Positions 33,824-45,300 of a DNA stretch of 64,000 nucleotides are shown piece after piece. The stretch covers positions 124,001-188,000 of the forward strand of contig JAHLJZ010000016.1 in the NCBI GenBank assembly GCA_025602915.1, given 5' to 3'. The stretch is from Paraphysoderma sedebokerense (taxonomy: Eukaryota > Blastocladiomycota > Physodermatomycetes > Physodermatales > Physodermataceae). Position 1 is the first letter of the stretch. Each line of letters starts with the position of its first letter. The notes beneath the pieces were generated by a model, which ran no database searches, had not been told where the DNA came from, and saw nothing but the letters and a program-made list of their open reading frames with translations. A program made the position numbers and the translations under genes.

Positions 33824-35941
33824 ACGCGCTGTAATGAGTACGTTTAAAGATTTGAAGGAATATCGTTGATTCCTTTCTAACGGTACACAAATATTATGTT
33901 CTTAATACTAGCTCGGCAGGTATTTCACGCCTGCAATCTATTACTCAAAATATTAACACATGCAGGCTGAAGCTGAGCGTATCTGCGGAATCGAAATTAC
34001 CAATCATTAATCAATTAATATAACTAAAAATTGTTGTGCTGGACAGTGCAGTCGACCATTAAGCTATTAGTTAGTTATACTCCAAGCTACCTGAATGATT
34101 AATCCGAGACTGTAAGCGCTGATATTCATATACGCTGTACATAAAGATATAACCGAGCACTGTGATATCATTACTACGAATTTTCTGCATTACAATGACC
34201 GAATGAATCAAGATTATGAAGGATGGGGTGTTTTAGAGTTGCTGAGTTTACAATGAAGGCTGTAGTTGATTGTAGTTGTGGATGTAACAATTGACGCTGA
34301 TGCCATAGAGAAGGCGAAGATGCTGTCAGATCGGACCATCCGACTATTTGATTATGGATATTAGATTTATATCTCCGGATAGATGAGAATCATTCCCCTA
34401 TTTTCCATATTAAGGCAAGGTCTTATCATTAATAATATTGTGGTTTCCAGCACTGCGTGACAATTCAATCATCCATTGCTGAATCGTCAGGATAACGGCT
34501 TAGTGATATGAACACAATTAACGCAAACACTTGAAATCATTGCAACAAAATCGAAATATATTAATTGCTTGCGGACATATTTCGCACGCAATTCTCAGGC
34601 TTGAATGCCGCAAAAAGTTATTCAATGTATTTGTCCGACCGCAATTTATTCAATGATTTGACAATCCATTCAAAGATCTGTTCTAAAAAAAGTTGTACTC
34701 GGATGAATAATCCGGGTTGTCCATATTGACGCATTCCGCCCTTATTGATTCGAAAATTAAGGAATCATGGGTTCCACATAGCAAATCGAATTCTATTTGT
34801 TTCCCGCTACAATAATGCAATCGGATTACTAAATCTCTATTTCCGATCAAGTTTCTGGAAATTCGTTCGAATAGTTGAGAACTCTAAAGAAATCTTATAA
34901 TCTGACGTCATGATATCACTTGATCCGCATAGAACATACCTGCCTGTTGATGTTCACAGATATTGGGTTCGTCGGCATTCCCACACTATTCCTACCCCAG
35001 TTTTGGTGTTACCGATAATAAGATAGATCGGCAATAGCATCCATATTTTCACCAAATAAAACCGATATGGAGGAATATATCGAAAAGGGCCTCTGTCTTC
35101 CATCGTGATGTTCAATGGGAGGGGAAACCGAAGATTGAAGAAGCTAGGGATCTAGATTATGGCGGGAGTGAGATAAACATCGCTTCGATGCCAATCTACT
35201 TGGATCGAGTCTGCGGGTTGACATCATTTCATGGAGCCTGGAGGCCCTCAGAGGCCATGAGACTGATGAGACTGATGAGAGGGCCATGACTCGTCGCAGG
35301 CGCCAATCCGGTTAGCAGTTGGGGCCACCCGTCCGCCGACTTGATTGCATTCATCATTCGACAACTCTTGAGGGGTTTGATTTCCCAAACTGGCGAATAT
35401 TATTAAGGGGAAAGGGCCAAAGGGGTCTCGTAAAGTCTCGTTCATTTGTGTAACTGCCGCAGAATCAAGGGCAAAGAGTTCTCATTGCACACAGATAGCG
35501 CAAACAATTGTCGGGCACAGACAGAGATCGTCACCAAGAATCCAGTGGGCGTCACAGAGTAATTGCGAAAGGTGTCACTATCAGTTTGGCCTCATTGTTG
35601 CCTCAATTCGCTCATACCACACATCCAGGATTTCCCGTTGATGTTAGGCGGGGCAGTGGCGGGGCCCCTGGACAGCAAGGAGTGCTGTCACACCTGTCGG
35701 ATAATGTGTTTGCAGGCAGAGAACGGAAGACGATGGATAATGATGGGTCGACAATTCGTGCGACCTGATTTGCCTGTTCGCCACTTTCAATTTCACTTTG
35801 CACACATTGTCGCATCTCCCTGCGAAACAGATTGCGTTGATGGCCGCTACTATATAAATCTCCGTGCTATCTCCGTCCGTCCTGTATATAATCGTCGCAC
35901 ACCACTCCCCGCATCTGTAAATTTAGATATATCTGCGCATC
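33824..35941. other. 2.1-kb non-coding region upstream of WOPR gene 3
   Basis: The longest gene-free stretch of the window. Frames at 35508-36105 on the plus strand are not protein-like and run across the start of the next gene in a different frame. A short tandem repeat (atgagactg, nearly three units) lies at about 35257-35280. Long upstream regions are typical of WOPR master regulators in other fungi; here this is inference only. Confidence 0.5.
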
Positions 35942-36925
35942 ATGTTGGGGCATCCGCACTCGTTATCTCATTCCAGACCTGCCATGTCCGCACGGTATTC
36001 AGACACTTCGTATCCCTCTCCCGGCGAAGTATCCCCACTTGCAGTACCTACTCCAGCACCTCACGAAGTGCATCGTTTGCCAACCCCCAATACAGAGTTC
36101 CCTGAACATTCTCGTCTCGAGAGCTTCTTTGGGATTGTGTTAAACGTTCACGATGCAATGCTGATAATTGAAGGAGCAAGATCCAGATTGACCACATGCT
36201 TCGAATATCAAATTTCAATGGATTGGGTCAGATCGGGCAGCGTTTTCGTTGAGCGTTACAGTCGAAGGAACGATAACGTGAGTCTTCCTGTCTACCTTTA
36301 ATTTCTGAAATAATCATTCCCTTTCTAACAAATACGAATGCAGCCATTTCCCGTCTACAAGTTAGAACAGTCTGATTTCATGTTATCAATTAAAGGCAGA
36401 CCGATATTTGAAAAGCGTGTGACAGTCACCACTTCAGACAACGAAGAATATGTTTTAAGGTCTTTTTATTGCAAAGAAGATGTTAGCTCTCTGCATCAAC
36501 CGATTGCTTGGGCAAGGAAAGCAGGCATTCGCATTAAAGCTGAGTCGTATCCTATGTATTCAGAGTTCGTGGTCTCCGAATTGCGCAGGGAAGAATCGAC
36601 ACGGCAATCTCAATCTCAGCGTCAACTCCCTAGATCTCAAAGTCATGATGCCAACCGTCGACAGAATACGACTGGCGAAGTTCTTCCTCCTCCATCACAT
36701 GCCCCTGCCCCCGTACCGAACCGTCTACCTGAAATTCCGCATGTATCGCGGACAGAACCATCATCGTTCAGTTCAAGTCAACCTCAGGAGCCCCTTCGGC
36801 TACCTCCGCTTTCTTTCCGCAGGCAGACCACGAATAATCTAGCACGTTTAAAGTCTCTTCCATATCCTTCTACACGACCATCTCAAGACCATGATCCTCT
36901 ACGAAAATTGGATCCGTTTTTCTAG
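35942..36925 (+). CDS. Divergent WOPR-family protein 3, lacking the conserved core
   Basis: 305 residues from two exons (35942-36277, 36344-36925). After a 55-residue Pro/Ser-rich leader, the first lobe is recognisable as WOPR: ESFFGIVLNVHDAMLIIEGA matches ETFYGSIETVNEALAIIEGA of gene 2 position by position, followed by RSGSVFVER aligned with KSGSVFVWE. The second lobe may be kept as FEKRVTVTTSDNEEYVLRSF and YCKEDVSSL. Between them the RWTDGRCWSSSRV core and the micro-exon that encodes it are missing, so DNA binding as in Wor1 is doubtful. It may act as a partner or antagonist of genes 1 and 2, or be on its way out. The frame is intact and the C-terminus is Pro/Ser/Arg-rich. Confidence 0.75.
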
Positions 36926-37205
36926 GGGCCATGCCAGTAGGATTGATGAATGTTGTATGAGTTTTTGTAATAAATAATGATTAAGCTGCTATGTACATAT
37001 AATTGAACGACTGATTAAATTGTTGTAACAAATTGAGAATAAAAGAAATATATCAGACACGCATCGTTTCTTCTCACGGCTCAACAAAAATGATTGTCAC
37101 CTGTGTCACATCGTCGTGCGGTCCCAGCAACTCGAAGGGTCGTCAAAGTTCTTGTTTATTTTTACCACCACCGGACTACATCAGATTCCTCTTCGCATCT
37201 TTGAT

Positions 37206-39630
37206 TCAATGCAATTGGTTATGTCAATGGCTTCACCCCACACGGCCTCCGACGTCCTCTCCCGATCAGACTCTGCTGTCCGGATTTCACCCTCCCCAAC
37301 GCCGTCCGGTAAAAATTCTTCAGAAGACGCCTCGGGCCCTTTCATCGATAAATTTTTGCTGGCTGCCTTAAGAAACCCAAATGATAGAGCTTTTCTTCTC
37401 AGGCTGGATACTGACATAGAAGCCTTCATGAATGATGAATCGTAGGATTGCATTATTGCATTGATTTGCCTTGGTTGTTAGAATCTGATGAGCATACCAT
37501 TTTTGTTTTGTTCTTCTAGCCGAATGTCGTTGGAATTCCCTCGAATGAACTCATATCAACGCCTTGTAGTCCACAGAGCCAGCGCATATTGGGGCCTTAG
37601 TCATATGTTGAACCAGGTCAAACAATGTGTGGTATTGCACAAGACTCCCGATAGCACCGTGTAAGTGTGTTGTTTGAATGTTCGTTCGTCAGTTACAAGT
37701 ACTAAGTTATCTTTATGTCTATCTCAACAGTCCTATTCTACGATTCGCAGATCTCGTCACTGAGGACGAAGATTCCGTGCAATTGTCAAGTGTAAATATT
37801 ATTCAGGGTACCGTGTCGGAATCACTTACCCAAGAGATATCGACTGTTGTTGTTCGAACACCTCAGTCAGACATCGAGACTGCATCATCTTCAGATACAG
37901 CTTCGTTGCCACCATCAGAGAAAGCCAGTAGTACTATTTCTGCCGAGGACGCCGGGTCGACGACACCGTCGCAGATTCTGCAATCTCCTGATACCGTTCG
38001 ACAAAATTTTAAAATAATGCAACGGCGGGATCAGAAGTCATCGACCGAGCGTTTGGGCCCAACGAAGAGTAAGACTAGCGGACCAAAGCGTATGAAGACA
38101 TTAGAAGAAAGACAAGCAGAATATGAAAAGGCTCGGGCTAGAATATTCCAAGAAATGAACAAAGGGAAAGAAAATCGTGAACAGCGGGCCAATGCCCAAT
38201 CGTCCACATCACATCAAAATTCTCAAGACGGTACATCCTTTTCGACGGTGGTATCGCCCGGTCAGACAGATGTCCCGATATCGCCGGCGGAAAATGGGGT
38301 TGATTCTGCTGAGATCGAATCCATCAGTTCAAGAGATGGTATCAATGGGTCGGACACTTTGTCGAATTATTCAGCAGGAAGTAGATCAAGTTTTCGTTAT
38401 AATAATCAAAATCATCAGAATGGGACTTCTGTGCCTCCTTTCATGCCTCCTCCACACATGTCTTCCGTTCACGATTACAATTCTTTCCCACCTAATCCAG
38501 CTTACTATATGCCTCCGTACCCCAGTTACGATCCATCATTTGGCTACCCGACTCCGATGGGCCCGCCTGTTCCCATGAATGTTCCATATCCAATCCCGCC
38601 ATCACAGAAATTGGCCGATGCTGCACGTCCGTCGTCTGTGCAAGAATCGAATTCCTCCATTACTTCTGGACCGAGGTCTCCGATAGAGGAATCGCCGTCT
38701 TCTGGCGCTTCGTATGGATCCCCGCCAAGTCACCCGAATCCTTACGATAATCATTATGCCGCACCATATCCGCCAATGCCTTCGGCTTTCCCTCGGCCCC
38801 CGCATCCAGCTCCAGTTCCCCAGTACATGTATCCACCAACACCATACTACCCTCATCACGTACCTAATCCACCCCCCTATCCAGAGCACATTCAATATCA
38901 ACAGCCTCCCAATTACTACGGATCCAGACCGCCTCCACGCCAAGGACTTGATTCAACGGCATCATCCATGTATCCGATGTATCAACCTTATCAACAAAGA
39001 GATTACAATGCCCCACGTCCCATTCGTCCTCCTCCATTGTCGCGGTCGTCTTCAAATTCAAGTATGAATTCTCTTTCGGACTCGTTTGGATCAATGAATG
39101 TGAACTCATCTAGAGGAGGATATGGCTCTTACCAACAGCGACCGCGCAGGTCTTATGGAAACGGAGGGCAGTACGGTAGAATGAACCAATATTCTAATCA
39201 GTCTAATCAACCTCGTGGTAACAACTTTTACCACTTCTCTTATGAAGGCGTTAAGCGCGACGACATATCAGGTACCTTTTTTACAAATGCATCCATACTT
39301 ATTGGGTTTATATTTATGTTTAAATATTTATTTTGTATTTCCAATCCTTTAGAAACACCTATGCCCTCGCATATCCTTCAAGTCATTCCGAAAATGAGCT
39401 CCTCGCCAACACCATCAGAAAATGACCTAAGTGCGGATATAGACTTTGCTTCATCAATACCCGATGCCACTATAAAAAAGATCAGCAAAGGATCGACCCA
39501 ATTGTATTTAGCTCTATTTAAAAATGGCAAGATAGCGGAACAAGCGCTAACAACTGTAAAGAATGACAAGTTTGAGTTACGAAGGTGGGAGGTAAAGGTT
39601 CTAAAAACGGCAGGAAAAGGCGATAAATAG
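37206..39630 (+). CDS. R3H- and SUZ-domain RNA-binding protein
   Basis: 731 residues from four exons (37206-37441, 37520-37660, 37731-39271, 39353-39630); phases close. A helical segment FIDKFLLAALRNPNDRAFLL precedes the R3H domain, as in R3HDM and related proteins. R3H: FPRMNSYQRLVVHRASAYWG, continuing with HKTPDSTVPILRFADL; it binds single-stranded nucleic acid. SUZ domain: TLEERQAEYEKARARIFQEM, also RNA binding. The middle is a long low-complexity Pro/Tyr/Ser/Asn-rich region (roughly residues 290-560, PxxP and YPP repeats) typical of condensate-forming proteins. The last exon has a conserved-looking segment (RWEVKVLKTAGKGDK). Start chosen at MQLVMSMAS (37206); the frame is open further upstream. 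Probably a cytoplasmic mRNA regulator. Confidence 0.9.
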
Positions 39631-39943
39631 GTTGATCTGAAATGATGGACTCGTGACAGTTATGGTACGATCCTGGATGAATTTGTGAAATATGTGGATA
39701 TAGAAGTCGTAATAGATTGGTCGTGTAAATTTGAACTGTGTTGACTTGATTTACTGATCTGAGAGCAGTGAAAAGGTGAAAAAGAAATATAAAACTCTCA
39801 TCTTAATAGACATGTTTGTTTGTGATTACCAAAGTGTAAGCAACAACATTTTTTGATGTTCGCGGAATGCTTCTTTCAGATATTGACAGTGGTTGCACGA
39901 AAACCCTGGGCTGACTTTAAACTAGTTTATCTATCCACAATCA

Positions 39944-41028
39944 CTATATATTGTTACTCACGGACTCGCTCTGTGAACCGTTTAGCTGTTCTTTCACCAT
40001 CCAATGATTCTCGCCCAACTTGGAAGTCCACTCGCTAATTTTCATATTCTCAAATTCAGTCAAATCTACCAACTCAAACGGCCGAATTCTCTTTTTAAAT
40101 TCTAATTCTTTGACTCCTTCAGCTCCAAGCACAGTACCATCTACATTACTCGTCTTTTTATTTCCAATCAATCCATACGAAATCAATGCACGTTTTCTAG
40201 ATTTCTTAACTCGATCCGTTTCTACAAACGCTTTTGAAAAATCGGGTCGAACCTGGCGACCCTCAGTCCATTGATTCAACTCCGTCATTCTTTGGACATT
40301 TTCATCGGTAGAATTATCATTCCCTACACTAGTGATCGGAAAACATTGTGGATGGGTAACAGGATTCACGATTTGGATATATGATTTCTCCTTTGTGAGA
40401 AGTTGTGATGTCCGTTTGTTGTATTTAGTTTTGAAGGCTTTAAAGAAGTGGACGTAACCGGGTGTAAGGGCGTATAGTGTGTGGTCTTTACCTATACCGA
40501 CCTGATGAGAGATTGAAGATAGCGCAGAATCAGGAAAACAATTGTGACACGGGGTAGAATATGGAAGTATGAAGGTTAAGGAGACAGACAAAGAGAAAGA
40601 ATAACATATTCACGTACATTAGGTCCGGGGTGAAATTGTGTACCTCTTTGTCGGACTAATATGTTACCGGGAGCGACTAATTGTCCTAATAAACGATGAT
40701 TATATGATTAATTGATTTGTCGGCTTTCTATAAATGGCAACGATCATCGTCCGCATTGTGAAGCGAGTTTCCGCTATTGAGAGGCACAAGCGTTGTGGAT
40801 ACGGCAAGAATATTTACCTCCAAATTTCTTGACTCCTAGCCTTTTACTTTCCGAATCTCTTCCATTTCTGGTTGAACCTCCAGATCGTTTAGTGGCCCAA
40901 CGTTTTTGAACTGAGATGATGACGGAGATGGGTGAAGACGATCCACGGAGGGGGAAAGTATTAACTGTGGTCGGTGCAATTGATCTGATCGTTGACAAAG
41001 GTGCGGATAAAAATCGAAGCAGTGACAT
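39944..41028 (-). CDS. Mitochondrial ribosomal protein bL27m
   Basis: 278 residues from three exons: 41028-40818, 40685-40618, 40501-39944, all in phase. The N-terminal 45 residues ([20 protein letters not shown]) are a mitochondrial presequence ending at [20 protein letters not shown], the hallmark bL27 N-terminus. Then [28 protein letters not shown] and KDHTLYAL complete the domain. bL27 lies near the peptidyl-transferase centre of the large subunit. As in yeast Mrp7, there is a C-terminal extension (here about 160 residues) after the bacterial-type core. Nuclear gene for organelle translation, together with uL22m at 50916. Confidence 0.95.
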
Positions 41029-42371
41029 GGTTCGTCTGATAGTGGGTAGATTCCGTTGGAATTATTCGATAGTGGGTGGAAGGACAGAGGACAGAGCGCG
41101 TGTAACGTTGCTATGACGACCATGTACTAGAACAGAATTTTGAACTGCGATGACAGAGTCTCAGAAGATTTTTGTGTAACTAATATACAGACAATTTGGA
41201 TACAGTAACATAAGGTCATCCCATAAATACTATAAGGTCGCGGTTTCGTAATGTGCAAAGGGCTGCAAGCAGCTGGTTTTTTTTTGGGTCTTGCTAACTG
41301 AATAAAAAGTGCTCAGTGATGCACATGGATTTGTAAACCGGAGCAATCTTTTGTCAAGCAAAGTAATAATCTCGTAATGAATCAAAATATTTTGAATGTA
41401 AATTTTATTGGACTCATCGCCTGTATCACTCGACACATTCGGGATCCAGACCCACGTTCTGGGAGTCGACTGAGTTGGCCTCATTCGTCAAGATACACAG
41501 CGGTATTAGTGGCACGAAATCAATTGTCACCTATTCGGCGAGGATCGGTTGTTATTTCACTCTTGCTCCCAACCTTCGGAGAATCCAGAACCCTTGGCTA
41601 GATTGAATAATTCCTTGTGATCTGGATCCTTTGGCAGATTTGCCACCGTGTCCACAGGGCTCCATTCGCGATAATACAGTGGCTTCATTTCATAGAGATT
41701 GTCTGGAGGGAAATGACTCCATAAGATTATGATGACAATATTCTGACATGACGATATAAGACGGGAAGTAGCAGATTGCAGCATGGCATAGCACATTCTC
41801 TGCGCGGGCGAGGACCCCCTATGACGTCACTGCCATTGTGCGCTCTTAGTGGTGCGATTCCCTCTCCGCGGCAGTCCTCCCAGCTCATACAATGTATACA
41901 ATCGATATACAATGGATGCCACAACCACAACAATAGATGATGAGGACACCCGATCCCCTCAAGAAACATCGGGGATGTCCCTCGGCCGCCATCTCTGCTC
42001 TCGCTGTGTGACCTGTATCGGGGAAATTTTAATTTTTCATCTTCATCTCTCCAACACACTCACCCCACAACCTCCTCTCTATAAACCCTCGTCCTAAAAG
42101 ACAAGAAGACAGCGGCATCTCCTCCGATCCCTCCATTATTCTGACTCCTGTCTCTCTCAAAGAACGGAAAGCGTGAACTTAAAGTTTTTAATTTGCGCTT
42201 GTATTAGGTGGTCAGTTCGTACCTCTTGTCTCCTCTTCTTGCTTCTACAATCCAATCTGAATTGGGCCCCTCTTCTATATCCCCCTGAAATTGCTCCCGG
42301 CATCTTAATTGCACTGTGAACTGCGGTATTTAGAGAAAGAGCGACGGACGAAAATCTCAACGACACAGCAG
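41029..42371. other. Region between bL27m and the histidine kinase, mostly without a supported gene
   Basis: About 1.3 kb forming the divergent upstream region of bL27m and the kinase. Apart from the weak small frame at 41557-41796 (minus) I see no convincing coding sequence. A perfect CRE palindrome (tgacgtca) lies at about 41822-41829, and a pyrimidine-rich tract precedes the kinase. Confidence 0.45.
41557..41796 (-). CDS. Possible small protein, unrecognised
   Basis: A 79-codon frame; an inner start at MLQSATSRLIS is more likely than the first. A hydrophobic stretch (NIVIIILW) is followed by a polar tail, FPPDNLYEMKPLYYREWSPV and DHKELFNLAKGSGFSEGWEQ, whose composition is protein-like. 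This pattern fits small mitochondrial inner-membrane subunits, but I cannot name it. Low confidence because length and context allow chance. Confidence 0.35.
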   Translation of the reverse strand: MCYAMLQSATSRLISSCQNIVIIILWSHFPPDNLYEMKPLYYREWSPVDTVANLPKDPDHKELFNLAKGSGFSEGWEQE

Positions 42372-45300
42372 ATGGACACAAAATTGTCGACTGCTGAAGA
42401 CACACTACGTTGGGTCAGCGAGATTTCAGATATCTTCATCGCGACTGCCTACTTTGCCATTCCATGGTATGTTCTTGTTAAGAAGTCATAACAGTGCATC
42501 GGATTCAAAGTTGTAATATTGCTGCTTCCTTCTATGCGCCTCAATGTAGCCAAATATTTTATTTCCAGCGGCTTCTGCCTAAGCAATTTCCGAGTCACTT
42601 GATGAATATTGTCTACTTATTTGAAGCGTTTATAACTTGGTGGTAAATACATGAAGTTCTCACTACACTGAGTTAATATTGGAGGGCAATGACTGATTTC
42701 ATTGATTTTTTAGTGGGATCACACACTTTATAGCGATATGGAGGAATCATCCCTTGATTGTGATGACTGCAGCGAAAATCGTAACGTACGTCAAAGTGGA
42801 GAAGCTTTTATATATATATGTATCTGACAGAAATATTGGCAATTAGTGCTATCGTTTCGCTATGTACATCAGTACTTCTCATCCGGATCATGCCAAAAGC
42901 TTTATCGATTCCTTTTCAGATCGTCACTTTGGAGGAAGAGTTGGGATTGAGAATGAGGAATGAGCAGAATCTCCAGATAGAGAACGATAACCTTATCAAG
43001 GTTCCTTATGATCAATTCGCTGTTTCTTCATACCACCTTTTTATTAACTGTCTGAATTCTATTATCAGCTTCGACGGATCACCCAATCCATCCGCAGAAC
43101 TTTAGATTTTCAGACGATATGCAAGTCAGCTTGCCTCGAATTCTCGCAGACAATGATTGGTGTAGATACAGTTGCTATGTATATTTCTCGAGATGGTGAG
43201 AGTTTCGAAATGGTCACCCAGTGCCATTCAACTTATTCTGCAAGCACCACGGACATTCTCGATACTACGATACCCTTGGATATCCCAGTCGTCAACCGAT
43301 CAAGTAACCACGGGTTTCCTGTGAATCTAACGACGGTGGAATTAAGAAGCATTCTGCCAATGTCTAAATATCAGTCGGCGGTCGCCATTTTGTTGGAGTT
43401 CAACAGCAGTAAAGGAGTGATATTGCTGTGCTCGAATACCTACGGGTTTGTGGCTTTGAAATTCTCGAATCACAGGTTAAAAGCTAGTTCTAACTTAATG
43501 GCGACATTTAGTTGGACGTTGCAGGACCAAGACAATGAATTGTTGGAAGATTGTGCTGGTCAAATTCAAATAGCACTTCAGCAAGCGATACAAATCGAGA
43601 CGGAGACAATGAGGTTGGAACAGCTCGCTCAACAGTATAGACGTAATGCTCTATTAGAGAAAGCGAAACAAGTAAGATTCTGGACCTGGTAATATCTATG
43701 AAGAGGTATTGACATTTCCTTCAATAGGAAGCTGAAGCTTTGGCCAAGATGAAAACAGAATTCTTGGCTACAATTTCACATGAATTGGTTAGTCCATTTT
43801 TTGTTAGCTATGGAAGAAAATGAATATTTGCTAACTACCCTTCTTTCTTAAATAGCGAACCCGTGCGTGGATTTTATTAAAATCTCCTAGGACTTTCGCG
43901 CGTCATGCTTACCTTACATTTCCATAGCAATGAACGCAATCATCGGTTTTGTCGACCTTCTGCTGCGCTCTGACTTGACACCTGATCAGAGAGAAACATT
44001 AGAGATTGTTCAACAAAGTTCCGGCACTCTGTTGAACCTCCTGAACAATCTTCTTGACGTGACTAAATTGGAGTTTTACGGTCACCAATTCCAGTTAGAT
44101 GATTCCAAATTCTCGGTTAGAGACGTCATAGAGCATGTTACGGATTTACTTAATACCGCCGCAGAGAAGCGTGAGATCCATTTAAATTATTTTGTTGATC
44201 AAAATGTACCAGAATATGTTATGGGTGATAAAACTCGACTGCGACAAGTATTGGTGAACTTTTTATCAAACGGTTTGTCTTACACATGCATTGTATCCTG
44301 TTTTGGGTTTATCTAATTCCAATTATTTGCAGCTATTAAATTCACCGAAAGCGGTGAAGTATACATTGCTGTCTCAGCCAAAGAAATTCCCATTGCTCCT
44401 GCATCGAAGTATCCTACGTTTCGCTTTCTCGATTTCAATAACTCAACCGGCGAAACGGTACATCCCGATCTCGTTTCCCCATTCTCAGAGACTTCTATTA
44501 CTCCGACCAATCCAGAGCCTGGAACATCTCCGTGGAACGGCACTGCTGGTTCAGATCCCAAGTCTCGTCCACCTAAGATGGCCCGAAACAACTCAAACTC
44601 GGATGATTATCAGACATTTTACTTTCAGATTGTAGATACTGGAATTGGAATACCCGAGGATGCCATGTTTTCGTTATTTCAGAAGTTTAGGCAGGTGGAT
44701 TCTAGCTTCTCTAGACGATTCCAGGGTACTGGTCTTGGTCTTGCTATTTCAGCCAAAGTATGTTATACGATGTTCTGTGGTGTTACGTTTTGATCAAATT
44801 CTTACATTTTCCTTTTTGGTAGCTCATTGAACTGCATCGAGGCAAAATTTGGGTACAATCTCAGTATGTTGTATTTTTTTCAGGTGTAGCCATCGATAAG
44901 TTTGCTGACCTCGAGTTACCTTATTTTAGGAAGGGAGTAGGATCGGTGTTCACCTTTACGTTGAAATTCAAGAAATATGTCAACCCATCTCCTCCTGTTT
45001 CTCAACCGCCTTTGCTCATGGATGGTGTCCCCAACGGTGATCCCCTGAACGCTGTCGTCCCAGCAACCAAAGATGTGGTGTTAATCATTGATGAATGGCC
45101 TACCACTCGCAAGGCCATATCCCTTCTTCTGGAATCCTGCCATGCCAAAGGACTGCCGTTCGATAGTTGTGGTAGCGCACTTAGGCATGTTAGAGAAAAC
45201 AACATATCCCCCGTGGCAGTTATAGTCGACGAAACTACCGTCGCCAGGCTTCCGGATGATGTCTCTTCTGCTTATGAACTTGCAAAATCATCGGCATTTA

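Noticed and set aside
35508-36105. Two overlapping plus-strand frames before WOPR 3
   Set aside because: Not protein-like, and they overlap the WOPR 3 start in a different frame; treated as upstream non-coding DNA.
38177-39067. Long frames in other phases within the R3H-SUZ gene
   Set aside because: They are shadows produced by the proline-rich low-complexity coding sequence.
42178-42187. ttaaagttt, resembling the WOPR DNA site, before the kinase gene
   Set aside because: A 9-base AT-rich word is expected by chance about once in a window of this size, so it carries no weight.
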